A stretch of DNA of 64,000 bases from Spirochaetota bacterium (GCA_030154445.1 JAGUQW010000007.1:104552-168551); one strand, 5' to 3'. Positions 44,234 to 53,332 are shown, counted from the stretch's first letter. Notes: a model not told the origin generated them from the letters alone. Program-made: numbers and translations.

Positions 44234-45269
44234 AATTTATCAATTTTTCTCTTATTTCACTATCACTACGATTAATATAATGTTTTGCCGTTATACTTAT
44301 ATCACTATGTCCAAGTAACTTTGATACAAGATGAATATCTTTTGTTTTATTTAACATCCTTGTGCCAAAACTATGTCTAAAAGCATACAAACAATATTCT
44401 TTATTTAATTCAAGCTCATCTTTTAACTTTTTGAATTTTCTTGAATAATGTGTATCATTTTTATCACATCCTATAAAGATATAATTGTTTTGAATCCTAT
44501 CGAAGATAGTTAAAAGCTCATCGGTTAAATACACCGTTTTGTATTTCTTGGTTTTATTCTGATAAATCTTAGCAGTTCCTTTATTAAAGTCAATATTACT
44601 TTTTTTTAATTGAGTTATCTCATTAGGTCTACAACCTGTTTCCCATAATGTATCTATGTATAGAAGAAAATCTTTATCTGTTATTGCCGTACGCATGTAC
44701 TTATAATCATTTTCTTCTATAATAATATCTCTTGTTGAATCCTTAGTCATCAAAAACGTCAAACTTTCATAGTCTTCACGTTTATAATATTTCTTCTTAA
44801 TACAGAAATTTAGAAAAGCCTTTAAATTTCGTATATGCTTATTAGAATAGTCTTTTTTAAAAGTCTTTGTAATATGATTAATAACTTCTTGAGTAATATC
44901 ACAAACATATTTAATATTCTCTTTTTTAAGGTGGGTGAAGAGAGATTGTTTAAATCGTATCACTCCTTTACTTAGTTTTTGACTCTCGCATAAATCAAGA
45001 TATTCCGTATAAGATTTGTCTATACTATATTTCTTGATTTCTTTTTTATTAGATGAGCTTTTGACAGTTGATTGAGTTAATTCTGTATGAGTGGATTTTG
45101 TAGGGTGTAATTTTTGATTAATTTCTGATAATAGATAATTATCATACATTCTTTGAGCTAAACGAATATCACGAGTATTTAAAGATATGCGTTTATACTG
45201 AGATTTATTGTTTTCATTGATTTTAATCTGTAAATAAAAAATTCCGTTTTCTCTTTGATATAATCCCAT
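44232..45269 (-). CDS. Tyrosine recombinase/phage-type integrase (tRNA-proximal)
   Basis: 345 residues. The start M-G-L-Y-Q-R-E-N-G-I-F-Y-L mirrors the internal integrase. Catalytic residues: arginine in G-C-R-P-N-E near 213, F-R-H-S-F-G near 297, L-L-G-H-S-D near 320 and tyrosine in A-K-H-Y-I-N near 331. The first histidine of the usual H-x-x-R is Y, as in the other copy. Its start is only 125 bp from the attachment repeat in tRNA-Leu, with three iterons between, the standard position of the enzyme that integrated the element. Confidence 0.9.
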   Translation of the reverse strand: MGLYQRENGIFYLQIKINENNKSQYKRISLNTRDIRLAQRMYDNYLLSEINQKLHPTKSTHTELTQSTVKSSSNKKEIKKYSIDKSYTEYLDLCESQKLSKGVIRFKQSLFTHLKKENIKYVCDITQEVINHITKTFKKDYSNKHIRNLKAFLNFCIKKKYYKREDYESLTFLMTKDSTRDIIIEENDYKYMRTAITDKDFLLYIDTLWETGCRPNEITQLKKSNIDFNKGTAKIYQNKTKKYKTVYLTDELLTIFDRIQNNYIFIGCDKNDTHYSRKFKKLKDELELNKEYCLYAFRHSFGTRMLNKTKDIHLVSKLLGHSDISITAKHYINRSDSEIREKLIN

Positions 45270-45288
45270 AATTCACGTCCTAAACCAT

Positions 45289-45321
45289 ATACACAATTCA
45301 TACACAATCTATACACAGTTG
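45289..45321. repeat. Three 11-bp iterons near the right end of the element
   Basis: ATACACAATTC, ATACACAATCT and ATACACAGTTG in direct 11-bp register; the middle copy is identical to the middle copy at 36547-36557. Probably arm-type integrase sites. Confidence 0.8.
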
Positions 45322-45393
45322 GGATTATGAAGTTTTTAAAAAAGAAACAAGCCTTGAAAATATCAAAGCTTGTACGAATTTTTGACTTATAAA

Positions 45394-45409
45394 GTCATTG
45401 CTCAGAACA
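45394..45409. repeat. Right attachment-site repeat
   Basis: GTCATTGCTCAGAACA, the same 16 bases as at 36431-36446. It overlaps the 3' end of tRNA-Leu. Confidence 0.85.
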
Positions 45410-45483
45410 GGACTTGAACCTGCACGGCCAAAAAGGCCACCAGCCCCTCAAGCTAGCGTGTCTACCAGTTCCACCACCGGAGC
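45399..45483 (-). tRNA. tRNA-Leu, anticodon GAG
   Basis: 85 nt with a D-arm GTGGAACTGGTAGACACGC, anticodon stem CTAGC/GCTGG around TTGAGGG, a long variable arm (class II), and a T-arm GCAGG-TTCAAGT-CCTGT. CCA is not encoded. The acceptor stem pairs G1-C72, C2-G71, U3-A70, C4-G69, but C5 faces U68 and G7-U66 is a wobble. The altered 3' strand lies inside the element's attachment repeat. Confidence 0.93.
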
Positions 45484-45492
45484 ATATAATAT

Positions 45493-45522
45493 ATTATATA
45501 TCATTTAAAATATATTTGTCAA
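45493..45522 (-). promoter_or_regulatory. Promoter of tRNA-Leu
   Basis: On the minus strand, TTGACA (45517-45522) and TATAAT (45493-45498), 18-base spacer, about 10 nt before the tRNA. Confidence 0.75.
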
Positions 45523-45575
45523 TACTTTTAATTTAATTTTTTGTAAATTTATATATTATATTTGATAAAAGATCA

Positions 45576-45604
45576 TTGATTTTATATCAAATATAATATA
45601 TAAT
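45576..45604 (+). promoter_or_regulatory. Sigma-70-like promoter for glyA
   Basis: TTGATT (45576-45581) and TATAAT (45599-45604), 17-base spacer, 31 bases before the glyA start. Confidence 0.65.
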
Positions 45605-45635
45605 ATACTCACACTTTTATATTATGGAGGGATTT

Positions 45636-46892
45636 ATGATATTTCCTTTTTTACCACAAGAATTACAAGATTTTGATACTGAAATATATAATACTATCTC
45701 AAATGAACTTCTCCGTCAACAAAATACTATCGAATTAATTGCCTCTGAAAATATCGTTTCCAAAGCTGTATTAGTAGCACAAGGCAGTATTCTCACTAAC
45801 AAGTATGCGGAAGGATATCCAGCCAAGCGTTACTATGGTGGTTGTGAATATGTTGATATTTCTGAACAACTCGCTATAGACAGAGCAAAAAAACTATTTA
45901 ATGCCGAACATGCTAATGTGCAAACTCACTCAGGATCTCAAGCTAACATGGCTGTCTTTATGGCTTTACTACAACCTGGTGACAAAATTCTCGGAATGGG
46001 ACTAAGTGCTGGTGGACATTTAACACATGGATTTCATTTGAATTTTTCTGGTCAATTATACGAAGCTCATAGTTATACAGTAGATCCTCAAACATATCTT
46101 TTAGATTATGATGAAATCAGAAAACAAGCCTTAGAGATAAAACCCAAACTTATTATAGCTGGAGCTTCTGCTTATTCAAGAATTATTGATTTTAATGAAT
46201 TTAGAAAAATTGCTGATGAGGTTGGTGCTTATCTCATGGTAGATATGGCACATATAGCTGGATTAGTAGCTGTAGGCTTACATCCAAACCCTGTTACAGT
46301 AGCTGATGTCGTAACATCTACAACTCACAAAACATTACGAGGTCCTCGTGGTGGATTGATTCTCTGCAAACAAGAATTTGCTAAAGCTATTGATAAGACT
46401 GTTTTTCCAGGTATTCAAGGCGGGCCTTTAATGCATGTTATTGCAGCTAAAGCTGTAGCTTTTAAAGAAGCCTTACAACCTAAATTTAAAATATATCAAC
46501 AACAAGTAATTACTAATGCTCAGACATTATCACAAACATTAGCAGATTTAGGGCATTCTATTATTAGTAATGGAACAGATAATCATTTATTTATTGTAGA
46601 TCTTCGTACACATAATACTAATGGTAATGAAATATCAACATTATGTGATACCATAAATATCACTTTAAACAAAAATTCCATTCCTTTCGATCCAGCTTCT
46701 CCTATGAAACCTTCTGGCATTAGAATTGGTACACCAGCAATTACTTCACGAGGTATGAAAGAACAAGAAATGATACAAATAGCACAATGGCTTGATAAGT
46801 TAATTAAAAACAAAGACAATCAAAATATTCAAAAAGAAATCAAACAAGAAATTTTAGAACTATGCACACATTTTCATATCTATCATTCATAA
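45636..46892 (+). CDS. glyA: Serine hydroxymethyltransferase
   Basis: A PLP enzyme converting serine and tetrahydrofolate to glycine and methylene-tetrahydrofolate. 418 residues from the ATG at 45636, which has GGAGG six bases upstream; the ATG at 45624 lies before that site and is rejected. Seen: E-L-I-A-S-E-N-I-V near 25, N-K-Y-A-E-G-Y-P near 46, the lysine motif [13 protein letters not shown] near 224-236, and G-T-P-A-I-T-S-R-G near 360. Followed after 27 bp by the cyclic-nucleotide-domain gene. Confidence 0.97.
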   Translation: MIFPFLPQELQDFDTEIYNTISNELLRQQNTIELIASENIVSKAVLVAQGSILTNKYAEGYPAKRYYGGCEYVDISEQLAIDRAKKLFNAEHANVQTHSGSQANMAVFMALLQPGDKILGMGLSAGGHLTHGFHLNFSGQLYEAHSYTVDPQTYLLDYDEIRKQALEIKPKLIIAGASAYSRIIDFNEFRKIADEVGAYLMVDMAHIAGLVAVGLHPNPVTVADVVTSTTHKTLRGPRGGLILCKQEFAKAIDKTVFPGIQGGPLMHVIAAKAVAFKEALQPKFKIYQQQVITNAQTLSQTLADLGHSIISNGTDNHLFIVDLRTHNTNGNEISTLCDTINITLNKNSIPFDPASPMKPSGIRIGTPAITSRGMKEQEMIQIAQWLDKLIKNKDNQNIQKEIKQEILELCTHFHIYHS

Positions 46893-46919
46893 AAAAAAGA
46901 GTATTAGTCGAGGATCAAA

Positions 46920-48140
46920 ATGGAACCTATCAAATTTAAAACTGTAAGTTTTAGAACTGGAACATATGTATATGTTGAAGAACAAACAGATAGTGCAGCT
47001 TTTTATATTGTAAGACAAGGATCATTAATAGAAGAAAGTCCTCTTAATAATCTAACTCAAGAAAGTAATTTAATCATCAAAACAGGTGATTTTTTTGGTG
47101 TTTTAGATTGTATGAGTAGAAGAGCTAGATTATCTAGTATTCGAGCTCTTGAAGATACTGTATTAATTGTTGTAAGATTTGATCAATTTGAAACTTTAAT
47201 TACTCAAATGGCTCCTGTTGCAATAAAAATCATTAGGTACTTCTCACAAAGACTTAGAAAATATAATACAACATTAGCTCAGTTGACACAAGGATCTACA
47301 TCAAAAATAGAATCAAATACTCTCACTAGTTTAATCAAATTGGGAGAATATTATCAAAGTCTTGGACAAAATAATATTGCAGGATATGCTTTTTCTAATT
47401 TTATAAAAAACTATCCTAACGATAGTTCTGTTTTAGAAGTACAAAATTATCTTAAAATTCTTAACTATGATGAGAAATCTCATTTACCAATTCAACAAGG
47501 AATTCAAGAAACTTACGAAGCCGGTAATCCTATATTTCTCGAGTATGAACAAGGTGCTGATTTATATATTATTTTAGAAGGATTTGTAAAAATCACAAAA
47601 TTCACTAATAATCAGATAGTTTTATTAGCTATGCTTAAAGAAAAAGATATTTTTGGAGAAATGGCAATATTAGAAAATAGCCCTCGTTCGGCATCTGCTA
47701 TTGCTGTCACCAAAGTAACTCTATTACGCATTAATAAACAAAATTTTGAATTATATATTCGTACTCATCCAGAAATTGCTCGTCGTATTATTCAATTATT
47801 ATCAGATAGAATTTGGCTTATTTATAAACGATTAGCAAATCAATTAATTATAGATCCTATTACAAAAATTTACGATGCTTTACAAACACTACTGTTAAAC
47901 AATCGTGTTCCTATCAAAAAAGGATTAGCATATTCTTTTGAAATGTCACCTACTGATATTATTCAATTTATAGGATTAGATCCTATAATAGGGAAAAAAT
48001 ATATAGATTATATTATTGCAAATGATTCTGCATTAAGTGTCGAAAATAACAAACTTATGTCTAAAGATGTGTATAATATTAGAAGTGCTATTGCTTTGTC
48101 AAATCGTCACCAACATCGTAGTACTATTAAAAATCAATAA
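46920..48140 (+). CDS. Protein with two cyclic-nucleotide-binding domains
   Basis: 406 residues. The N-terminal domain (about 1-115) and a second domain (about 185-300) both have the Crp-type beta-roll. The second keeps the phosphate-binding cassette F-G-E-M-A-I-L-E-N-S-P-R-S-A-S-A, while the first is degenerate (F-F-G-V-L-D-C-M-S-R-R-A-R). Between them is a short TPR-like helical linker. The C-terminus (about 310-385) is winged-helix-like, but a DNA-binding role is uncertain. Likely a sensor or regulator. Co-directional with glyA. Confidence 0.8.
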   Translation: MEPIKFKTVSFRTGTYVYVEEQTDSAAFYIVRQGSLIEESPLNNLTQESNLIIKTGDFFGVLDCMSRRARLSSIRALEDTVLIVVRFDQFETLITQMAPVAIKIIRYFSQRLRKYNTTLAQLTQGSTSKIESNTLTSLIKLGEYYQSLGQNNIAGYAFSNFIKNYPNDSSVLEVQNYLKILNYDEKSHLPIQQGIQETYEAGNPIFLEYEQGADLYIILEGFVKITKFTNNQIVLLAMLKEKDIFGEMAILENSPRSASAIAVTKVTLLRINKQNFELYIRTHPEIARRIIQLLSDRIWLIYKRLANQLIIDPITKIYDALQTLLLNNRVPIKKGLAYSFEMSPTDIIQFIGLDPIIGKKYIDYIIANDSALSVENNKLMSKDVYNIRSAIALSNRHQHRSTIKNQ

Positions 48141-48197
48141 TATATTAAATAAAAAAAGTATTAGATAATATCTAATACTTTTTTTATTTAATATATT
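48139..48197. terminator. Long perfect palindromic terminator
   Basis: Arms 48139-48166 and 48170-48197 pair over 28 bases with a 3-base loop. A7 and T7 runs flank the AGTATTAGAT core, so it can stop both convergent genes. Confidence 0.85.
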
Positions 48198-48198
48198 T

Positions 48199-49185
48199 CT
48201 ATATTTTATTCAATTTTATCTTAGATAAATCACCAGATAAAAATGTTTTTTGTTCTTTATTAATTTCCAAAATTAGTGATCCATCCAGAAGAACCGACTG
48301 TAAAATACCTCTATATTCTTGATCATTATGTATCAACAAAACTTCTTCATTTTTCCAAATAAAAAGTTGTTCCCATTTTTTTACAATTGTCTCTTCATTA
48401 CTTGGGAAATCTTCCCATAAAATTATCAAAGATTCAATTAGTTCACTACAAAATTGATTAATATCACATTCTTTACCTGTTAATTCTTTTAAAGAATCTG
48501 CATAATCGGGTAAATCACTACTATTAATATTGATTCCTATTCCAATTATAATATACTTAATTTCGTTATCTTCTAGTACACTTTCTGTTAAAATACCACA
48601 TATTTTTTTATTATCTTTTGTAATAATATCATTAGGCCATTTTATCATACATTTGTTATCACTGTACTTATTTAATAATTGACAAACAACAACAGAAACC
48701 AATCTAATAATAGAAAATAATAAAGAATGCGAGATATTACAAGGTATCGTAAAACTCATAGCAATATCCTTATCTGCAGACATCTGCCAAGGTCTATTCA
48801 TTCGACCTCTACCCATTACCTGATCTCTTGTTAACAAAATAAAAGGTTCTTTTTGTTCTTTTATAATTTGCTTGGCAATAGTATTTGTAGAAGTTGTGTT
48901 TTTCATAAATAATATTGTTGGACAATTTGGGATTGAAATATTTTGAAAAATTTTCTCAGGAATAAGTTTGTAGGGTAAAGGATATTTTAAAATAAATCCT
49001 TTGTTGGATTCAGCTTCTATATTATAAGTATCTAATCTTAATTTTTCTACTTTTTTATGTATAGCAGCACGAGAGATCAAAAGCGATTGAGCAATTTTTT
49101 CACCAGACACATATTGATTCTTAGATGTTAATAATGCTAATAATACTTGATCTATAGGATAAATATTTTTATTATTATAAATCAA
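48199..49185 (-). CDS. birA: Biotin--[acetyl-CoA-carboxylase] ligase with regulatory HTH
   Basis: 328 residues. The N-terminal helix-turn-helix (about 20-60, I-S-R-A-A-I-H-K-K-V) makes it a possible repressor of biotin genes. The central ligase domain has G-R-G-R-M-N-R-P-W (about 122-130, biotinyl-AMP site) and K-W-P-N-D-I (about 182-187). A small C-terminal SH3-like domain is also present. It overlaps the 3' end of xthA by 11 bases, so it is the last gene of the proS-xthA-birA run. Confidence 0.94.
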   Translation of the reverse strand: MIYNNKNIYPIDQVLLALLTSKNQYVSGEKIAQSLLISRAAIHKKVEKLRLDTYNIEAESNKGFILKYPLPYKLIPEKIFQNISIPNCPTILFMKNTTSTNTIAKQIIKEQKEPFILLTRDQVMGRGRMNRPWQMSADKDIAMSFTIPCNISHSLLFSIIRLVSVVVCQLLNKYSDNKCMIKWPNDIITKDNKKICGILTESVLEDNEIKYIIIGIGININSSDLPDYADSLKELTGKECDINQFCSELIESLIILWEDFPSNEETIVKKWEQLFIWKNEEVLLIHNDQEYRGILQSVLLDGSLILEINKEQKTFLSGDLSKIKLNKI

Positions 49186-49948
49186 TCGTTATTCCAACAG
49201 GACAATGATCTGATCCTTGTACATCACTAAGAATAAAAGCGTTTTTCAATTTTGGAACTAAATCTTCGCTGATAAAGAAATAATCAATTCTCCACCCAAC
49301 ATTACGATCTCTTGAGCCACCTCTATAACTCCACCATGAATATTGATCTTTTGTATCAGGATTAATTATTCGAAAAGTATCTACAAAACCAGCTTCGACT
49401 ACTTTATCTATCCAAGCTCTTTCAATAGGAAGAAATCCTGAAGCATTTTTATTTTCTTTAGGTCTAGCTAGGTCAATTTCTTTATGAGCAGTATTCACAT
49501 CTCCAGAAAAAATAATACTACGACCTTCGTTTTTGAGTTTAATAATATATTCTAAAAATGAATCATAAAAATCTAATTTATATTGAAGACGCTCTGGAGA
49601 ACTATCTCCATTAGGAAAATAAATAGTAAAAAAAACAAAATCACCATAATCAGCCATAATTGTACGACCTTCTTGATCAAATATTTCTTCACCCCACCCT
49701 AAATCAACAACTTTAGGTTCAACTTTACTCAATAAAGCTGTTCCTGAATATCCTTTTTTAGTACGACTAGGATTCCAATAAGTAAATCTATCTTGAGGAT
49801 TCCTGATAGGCGACTCTAATTGTTGCGGTTCAGCTTTAATTTCTTGTACCCCTACAATATCAGCATCATATTCATATAACCAATCCAAAAATCCTTTTTT
49901 AGTAGCTGCTCTAATACCATTTATATTCCATGAAATAAAAGTTCTCAT
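49175..49948 (-). CDS. xthA: Exodeoxyribonuclease III / AP endonuclease
   Basis: 257 residues of the Exo III family, which cuts DNA at abasic sites in base-excision repair. Seen: I-S-W-N-I-N-G-I-R-A at the N-terminus, V-Q-E-I-K metal-binding glutamate near 36, S-G-D-V-N-T-A-H near 150, and the final S-D-H-C-P-V-G-I with catalytic D-H near 248. The ATG overlaps the stop of the upstream gene by four bases. Confidence 0.95.
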   Translation of the reverse strand: MRTFISWNINGIRAATKKGFLDWLYEYDADIVGVQEIKAEPQQLESPIRNPQDRFTYWNPSRTKKGYSGTALLSKVEPKVVDLGWGEEIFDQEGRTIMADYGDFVFFTIYFPNGDSSPERLQYKLDFYDSFLEYIIKLKNEGRSIIFSGDVNTAHKEIDLARPKENKNASGFLPIERAWIDKVVEAGFVDTFRIINPDTKDQYSWWSYRGGSRDRNVGWRIDYFFISEDLVPKLKNAFILSDVQGSDHCPVGITIDL

Positions 49949-50922
49949 TGATTTGTATTCCTATTATTATTTTCATTTATTAATTTATCATTATTCAAAG
50001 AAGTACTATTACTATAGTGTTTATTATTTACTGTAGCTATATCTGCTTCTTTTTTTAAATTAATATCAAACTTGCCTTCTAATTTTAAGTTGAAAGGCAC
50101 TTTAAAATTTTGATATTGATATGGTAATTCTACAGAAACTTTACTTATAATTATAGACTTAGATAATATTTTCTCATCTAATTCTAAAAAATACATCCCT
50201 GTAAGTGTTGCTTCATGTTTTATTTGTTTATATCTATTAGCCTGCAAAATATTAATATTTTGCATCCAAAAAACAGTTGGTATATTATTATTATTTCTAT
50301 AAGCATAAGTAGAATAGATGTCATTAATTAATTGAATATTTGTTTCTAAAAGAATAAGAGGGTCAGAATTTAATGCACGAGAAATTTTGAAAAAATCCCA
50401 TCCAGAAACAACCATAGAAATCAAATCTGTTTCTAATTCACTAGGAACATTAAGAGAATATGTTTGATTATATTGATTATTTTTCATATCAATAATAGGA
50501 AATAAAACTTCAAAAACATATCCTAAAGGATGTCTTTTTCCATTTTTATCAAATACTAAAAAATGATCTGATTCTAATTTTACTATATAAGCAATATTAT
50601 CTGTTTTACTATCTATATATGATTGCCATAGATCAATAAAAATAGATGGTAATGTTGAACTAGTTAAAGGAGAAAATTTCCAATCTATAACTATTTGTTG
50701 AGTATCAGTAAATTCAGAACTAGTCGATAATGAATAATCAAAATTAAATTGAGCATTCGTATTAGTATAACTAAAATACTTAGAAGATATAATTACTTCG
50801 CCTGTAAACTCAACATCATATAAATACAGTATATCTCCATAAATATCATAAAAAGAATAAGAAGGAATTGACAATTTTAGTCCAAGAACAATAAAAAAAA
50901 TAATTTTTAAAATTAGCTGCAT
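49945..50922 (-). CDS. Secreted or membrane-attached protein, unknown
   Basis: 325 residues. A hydrophobic N-terminal segment (about 3-22) looks like a signal peptide. The rest is beta-rich with many Y, F, S and N and ends in an N-rich tail. No domain is recognised. It begins directly after the proS stop (TAA-ATG) and overlaps xthA by four bases, so it is tightly co-translated, but the neighbours do not explain its role. Confidence 0.65.
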   Translation of the reverse strand: MQLILKIIFFIVLGLKLSIPSYSFYDIYGDILYLYDVEFTGEVIISSKYFSYTNTNAQFNFDYSLSTSSEFTDTQQIVIDWKFSPLTSSTLPSIFIDLWQSYIDSKTDNIAYIVKLESDHFLVFDKNGKRHPLGYVFEVLFPIIDMKNNQYNQTYSLNVPSELETDLISMVVSGWDFFKISRALNSDPLILLETNIQLINDIYSTYAYRNNNNIPTVFWMQNINILQANRYKQIKHEATLTGMYFLELDEKILSKSIIISKVSVELPYQYQNFKVPFNLKLEGKFDINLKKEADIATVNNKHYSNSTSLNNDKLINENNNRNTNQ

Positions 50923-52635
50923 TTATCTATTAAAAACCTCATATTCTTTTGATATTAATTCTTCTATTTGTTGTAATAGTACATCTTTTGGTATTGATAG
51001 CAATTCACCAGTACGACGAATTTTTACTTCAAACTCTTGTTTGTCTTGCCAAGAACGACCTACCGTGATTCTGATTGGAATTCCAATCAGATCTGCATCT
51101 TTGAATTTAGAACCAACTCTTTCTTTTCTATCATCTAGAATAACTTCTATTTGTTTGTCCTGCAATATTTTATAGATATTCTTAGCTTCTTCAAATAATT
51201 CACCTTCAACAAGTATTGGAGTGATAATTACATGATAAGGAGCAATAGATATTGGAAAAATAATACCATTTGCATCTGATCCTTGTTCTACAACGGCAGC
51301 AATTACTCTACCAATACCTATTCCATAACAACCACAGACAGGATATACTTCCTGATTATTTCTATCTAATACTGTTACTTTCATTGCTTCTGCATATTTT
51401 GTACCTAATTTGAAAATATGCCCAACTTCTATACCTTTATAAGTCTGAAGAGGTTTTTGACAAGAGATACATAGATGATTTTCTTCTGCATTATGAAAAT
51501 TACCAGTGAGCGTCTTTTTACAATCTCTAAGTACAGATACACCTTTCCAATGCATGTCTTTTTCGTTAGCTCCAACCACAGTATCATGCATATCAAGAAT
51601 AGACTCGTCTAATACTACATCTGTAGGCCAATCTTTTGCTCCCAAAAATCCTATAGGAGATTTAGTCTGATCATAGATCACATCAGCTTCTGCCATAGTC
51701 ATCTCTATAGCATTCAACAAATTTTGTAATTTAGTTTCATTAATTTGCAAATCTCCACGAATACAAGCCATCACTAATTTTCCATCAGCTTCAATAACAA
51801 AAGATTTCACCAAATCTTTTGTATCACAATTAAAAAATTTTGCTAAATCTTCTATTGTTTTAACTCCAGGAGTATGAATTTTTTCAATTTGTTGTTCTAA
51901 TTTTATTTCTCTTTTAGGAATAATAGATTCTGCTTTTTCAGAATTTGCCACATATCCACAAGAGCATTTAACAATATCATCATCGCCAACAGCCGAGGGT
52001 ACCATAAATTCTTCTGAGCCACTACCTCCAATATTGCCTGAATCAGCCAATACAGGATCTACTGTCAATCCAACTCTATGAAAAATATTAAGATAAGCTT
52101 GTTTCATTGCTTGGTAACTATTATCTAAACCAGTGCTATCAAGATCAAAAGAATACGCATCCTTCATAATAAATTCTCGACAACGAATCATTCCATAACG
52201 AGGTCGAATTTCATCTCGAAATTTAGTATTTATTTGATATAAATTTACTGGTAAATCTTGATAAGACTGGGCAGTATCTCTAATAATTTGAGTAAAAGCT
52301 TCTTCATGTGTTGGCCCTAAGACAAAATCATGATCATGTCTATCTTTAAAACGAAGCATTTCTTTTCCCATAGTATCCCAGCGTCCAGACTCTTGCCAAA
52401 GTTCACCTTGTGTTACAAATGGTAATAATACTTCTAAGGCACCAACTTTATCCATTTCTTGTTTTGTAATAGCTATTACTTTGTCTAAAACTCTCTTACC
52501 TAGAGGCATCCAAGTATATAAACCAGCTGCAGATTTACGAATCAATCCAGCTCTCAACATCAATTGATGACTAATGATTTCAGCGTCTCGTGGAGTTTCT
52601 TTTAAAGTGAAAATATATGATTTGGAATAGAGCAT
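50923..52635 (-). CDS. proS: Proline--tRNA ligase (bacterial type)
   Basis: 570 residues, class II synthetase. Seen: the R-x-G-x-I-R-K-S-A-A-G-L-Y-T-W-M-P segment near residue 27-45, G-P-T-H-E-E-A near 108, R-Y-G-M-I-R-C-R-E-F-I-M-K-D motif 2 near 141-155, an inserted YbaK-like editing domain (about 220-390) that removes Ala-tRNA, and the C-terminal anticodon-binding domain. GGAG precedes the ATG. First gene of a four-gene run. Confidence 0.96.
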   Translation of the reverse strand: MLYSKSYIFTLKETPRDAEIISHQLMLRAGLIRKSAAGLYTWMPLGKRVLDKVIAITKQEMDKVGALEVLLPFVTQGELWQESGRWDTMGKEMLRFKDRHDHDFVLGPTHEEAFTQIIRDTAQSYQDLPVNLYQINTKFRDEIRPRYGMIRCREFIMKDAYSFDLDSTGLDNSYQAMKQAYLNIFHRVGLTVDPVLADSGNIGGSGSEEFMVPSAVGDDDIVKCSCGYVANSEKAESIIPKREIKLEQQIEKIHTPGVKTIEDLAKFFNCDTKDLVKSFVIEADGKLVMACIRGDLQINETKLQNLLNAIEMTMAEADVIYDQTKSPIGFLGAKDWPTDVVLDESILDMHDTVVGANEKDMHWKGVSVLRDCKKTLTGNFHNAEENHLCISCQKPLQTYKGIEVGHIFKLGTKYAEAMKVTVLDRNNQEVYPVCGCYGIGIGRVIAAVVEQGSDANGIIFPISIAPYHVIITPILVEGELFEEAKNIYKILQDKQIEVILDDRKERVGSKFKDADLIGIPIRITVGRSWQDKQEFEVKIRRTGELLSIPKDVLLQQIEELISKEYEVFNR

Positions 52636-52668
52636 ATAGAATTCTCCTTTTAATATATAATATTATTT

Positions 52669-52697
52669 ATTATAAATCATATATCTATCTTATGCAA
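52669..52697 (-). promoter_or_regulatory. Sigma-70-like promoter for proS
   Basis: On the minus strand, TTGCAT (52692-52697) and TATAAT (52669-52674), 17-base spacer. Confidence 0.6.
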
Positions 52698-52723
52698 GAA
52701 TACGATAGATATTATATAAAAAT

Positions 52724-52752
52724 TTGAGTTTTATTATAATATATATTATAAT
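52724..52752 (+). promoter_or_regulatory. Sigma-70-like promoter for the small TPR gene
   Basis: TTGAGT (52724-52729) and TATAAT (52747-52752), 17-base spacer, 28 bases before the ATG. Confidence 0.6.
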
Positions 52753-52780
52753 AAAATATATATAATTAAAAGGATTTATT

Positions 52781-53332
52781 ATGAATATTTTATTACTTAT
52801 TACTTTGTTATTTTTTTCTAGCAATACTTTTGCAAATACAGAAAATGAGCTAAGAAAACAAATCCAACAAAATCCACAAAATATTTCAGCTTATTCCCAA
52901 TTAATCCAATTAGCAACAACACGAGAACAAATCATGAAAATAGGTACAGAAGCTCTTAATGCCTTAGGATCTCGCTCTCAAATTCATACAGCTATGGGAA
53001 ATGCCTATATGGAAGCTAAAGATTTCAATAATGCTATAAATTCGTTTAGAACATCCGTAAGCCTTAATCCTCGTTCAGCTACTAGTTTTAATAGATTAGG
53101 TCTAGCCTTGTTAAAAATTGGATACTACAACAAGGCAGAGGTAGCATTCAAATCTGCCATTGCATATTCACCCATAAACACCCCGACTACTCTTATGTAC
53201 CAAACTTACTTGGCTATTGCTTTAGAAAATCAAAAAAATTATGTAGAAGCAAAAAAAGTGCTTTCTACAGTATTATCTGTAAATCCTAATTTCCCGTTAG
53301 CACTAGAGGTACAAAGTAGAATTCAAAAATAA
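52781..53332 (+). CDS. Small secreted TPR protein
   Basis: 183 residues. Signal peptide about 1-18 (cleavage after T-F-A). Three to four TPR units follow, e.g. A-M-G-N-A-Y-M-E-A-K-D-F-N-N-A-I and N-R-L-G-L-A-L-L-K-I-G-Y-Y-N-K-A. A periplasmic scaffold is inferred. Monocistronic, with its own promoter and a terminator shared with pgsA. Confidence 0.8.
   Translation: MNILLLITLLFFSSNTFANTENELRKQIQQNPQNISAYSQLIQLATTREQIMKIGTEALNALGSRSQIHTAMGNAYMEAKDFNNAINSFRTSVSLNPRSATSFNRLGLALLKIGYYNKAEVAFKSAIAYSPINTPTTLMYQTYLAIALENQKNYVEAKKVLSTVLSVNPNFPLALEVQSRIQK

Larger units (their letters stand above)
36431..45409. mobile_element. Integrated satellite-like element at a tRNA-Leu gene
   Basis: Bounded by identical 16-bp direct repeats at 36431-36446 and 45394-45409; the right copy forms the 3' end of tRNA-Leu(GAG). 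Inside are a tRNA-proximal tyrosine recombinase, a second related recombinase, a terminase-small-subunit-like gene, a restriction-modification cassette, a structured RNA candidate and 11-bp iterons near both ends. There are no replication, capsid or tail genes. Size (about 9 kb) and content fit a phage satellite or small integrative element carrying a defence cargo. Confidence 0.8.

Noticed and set aside
36431..45409. Intact prophage
   Set aside because: No capsid, portal, large terminase, tail or lysis genes are present; only a small-terminase-like gene and integrases.
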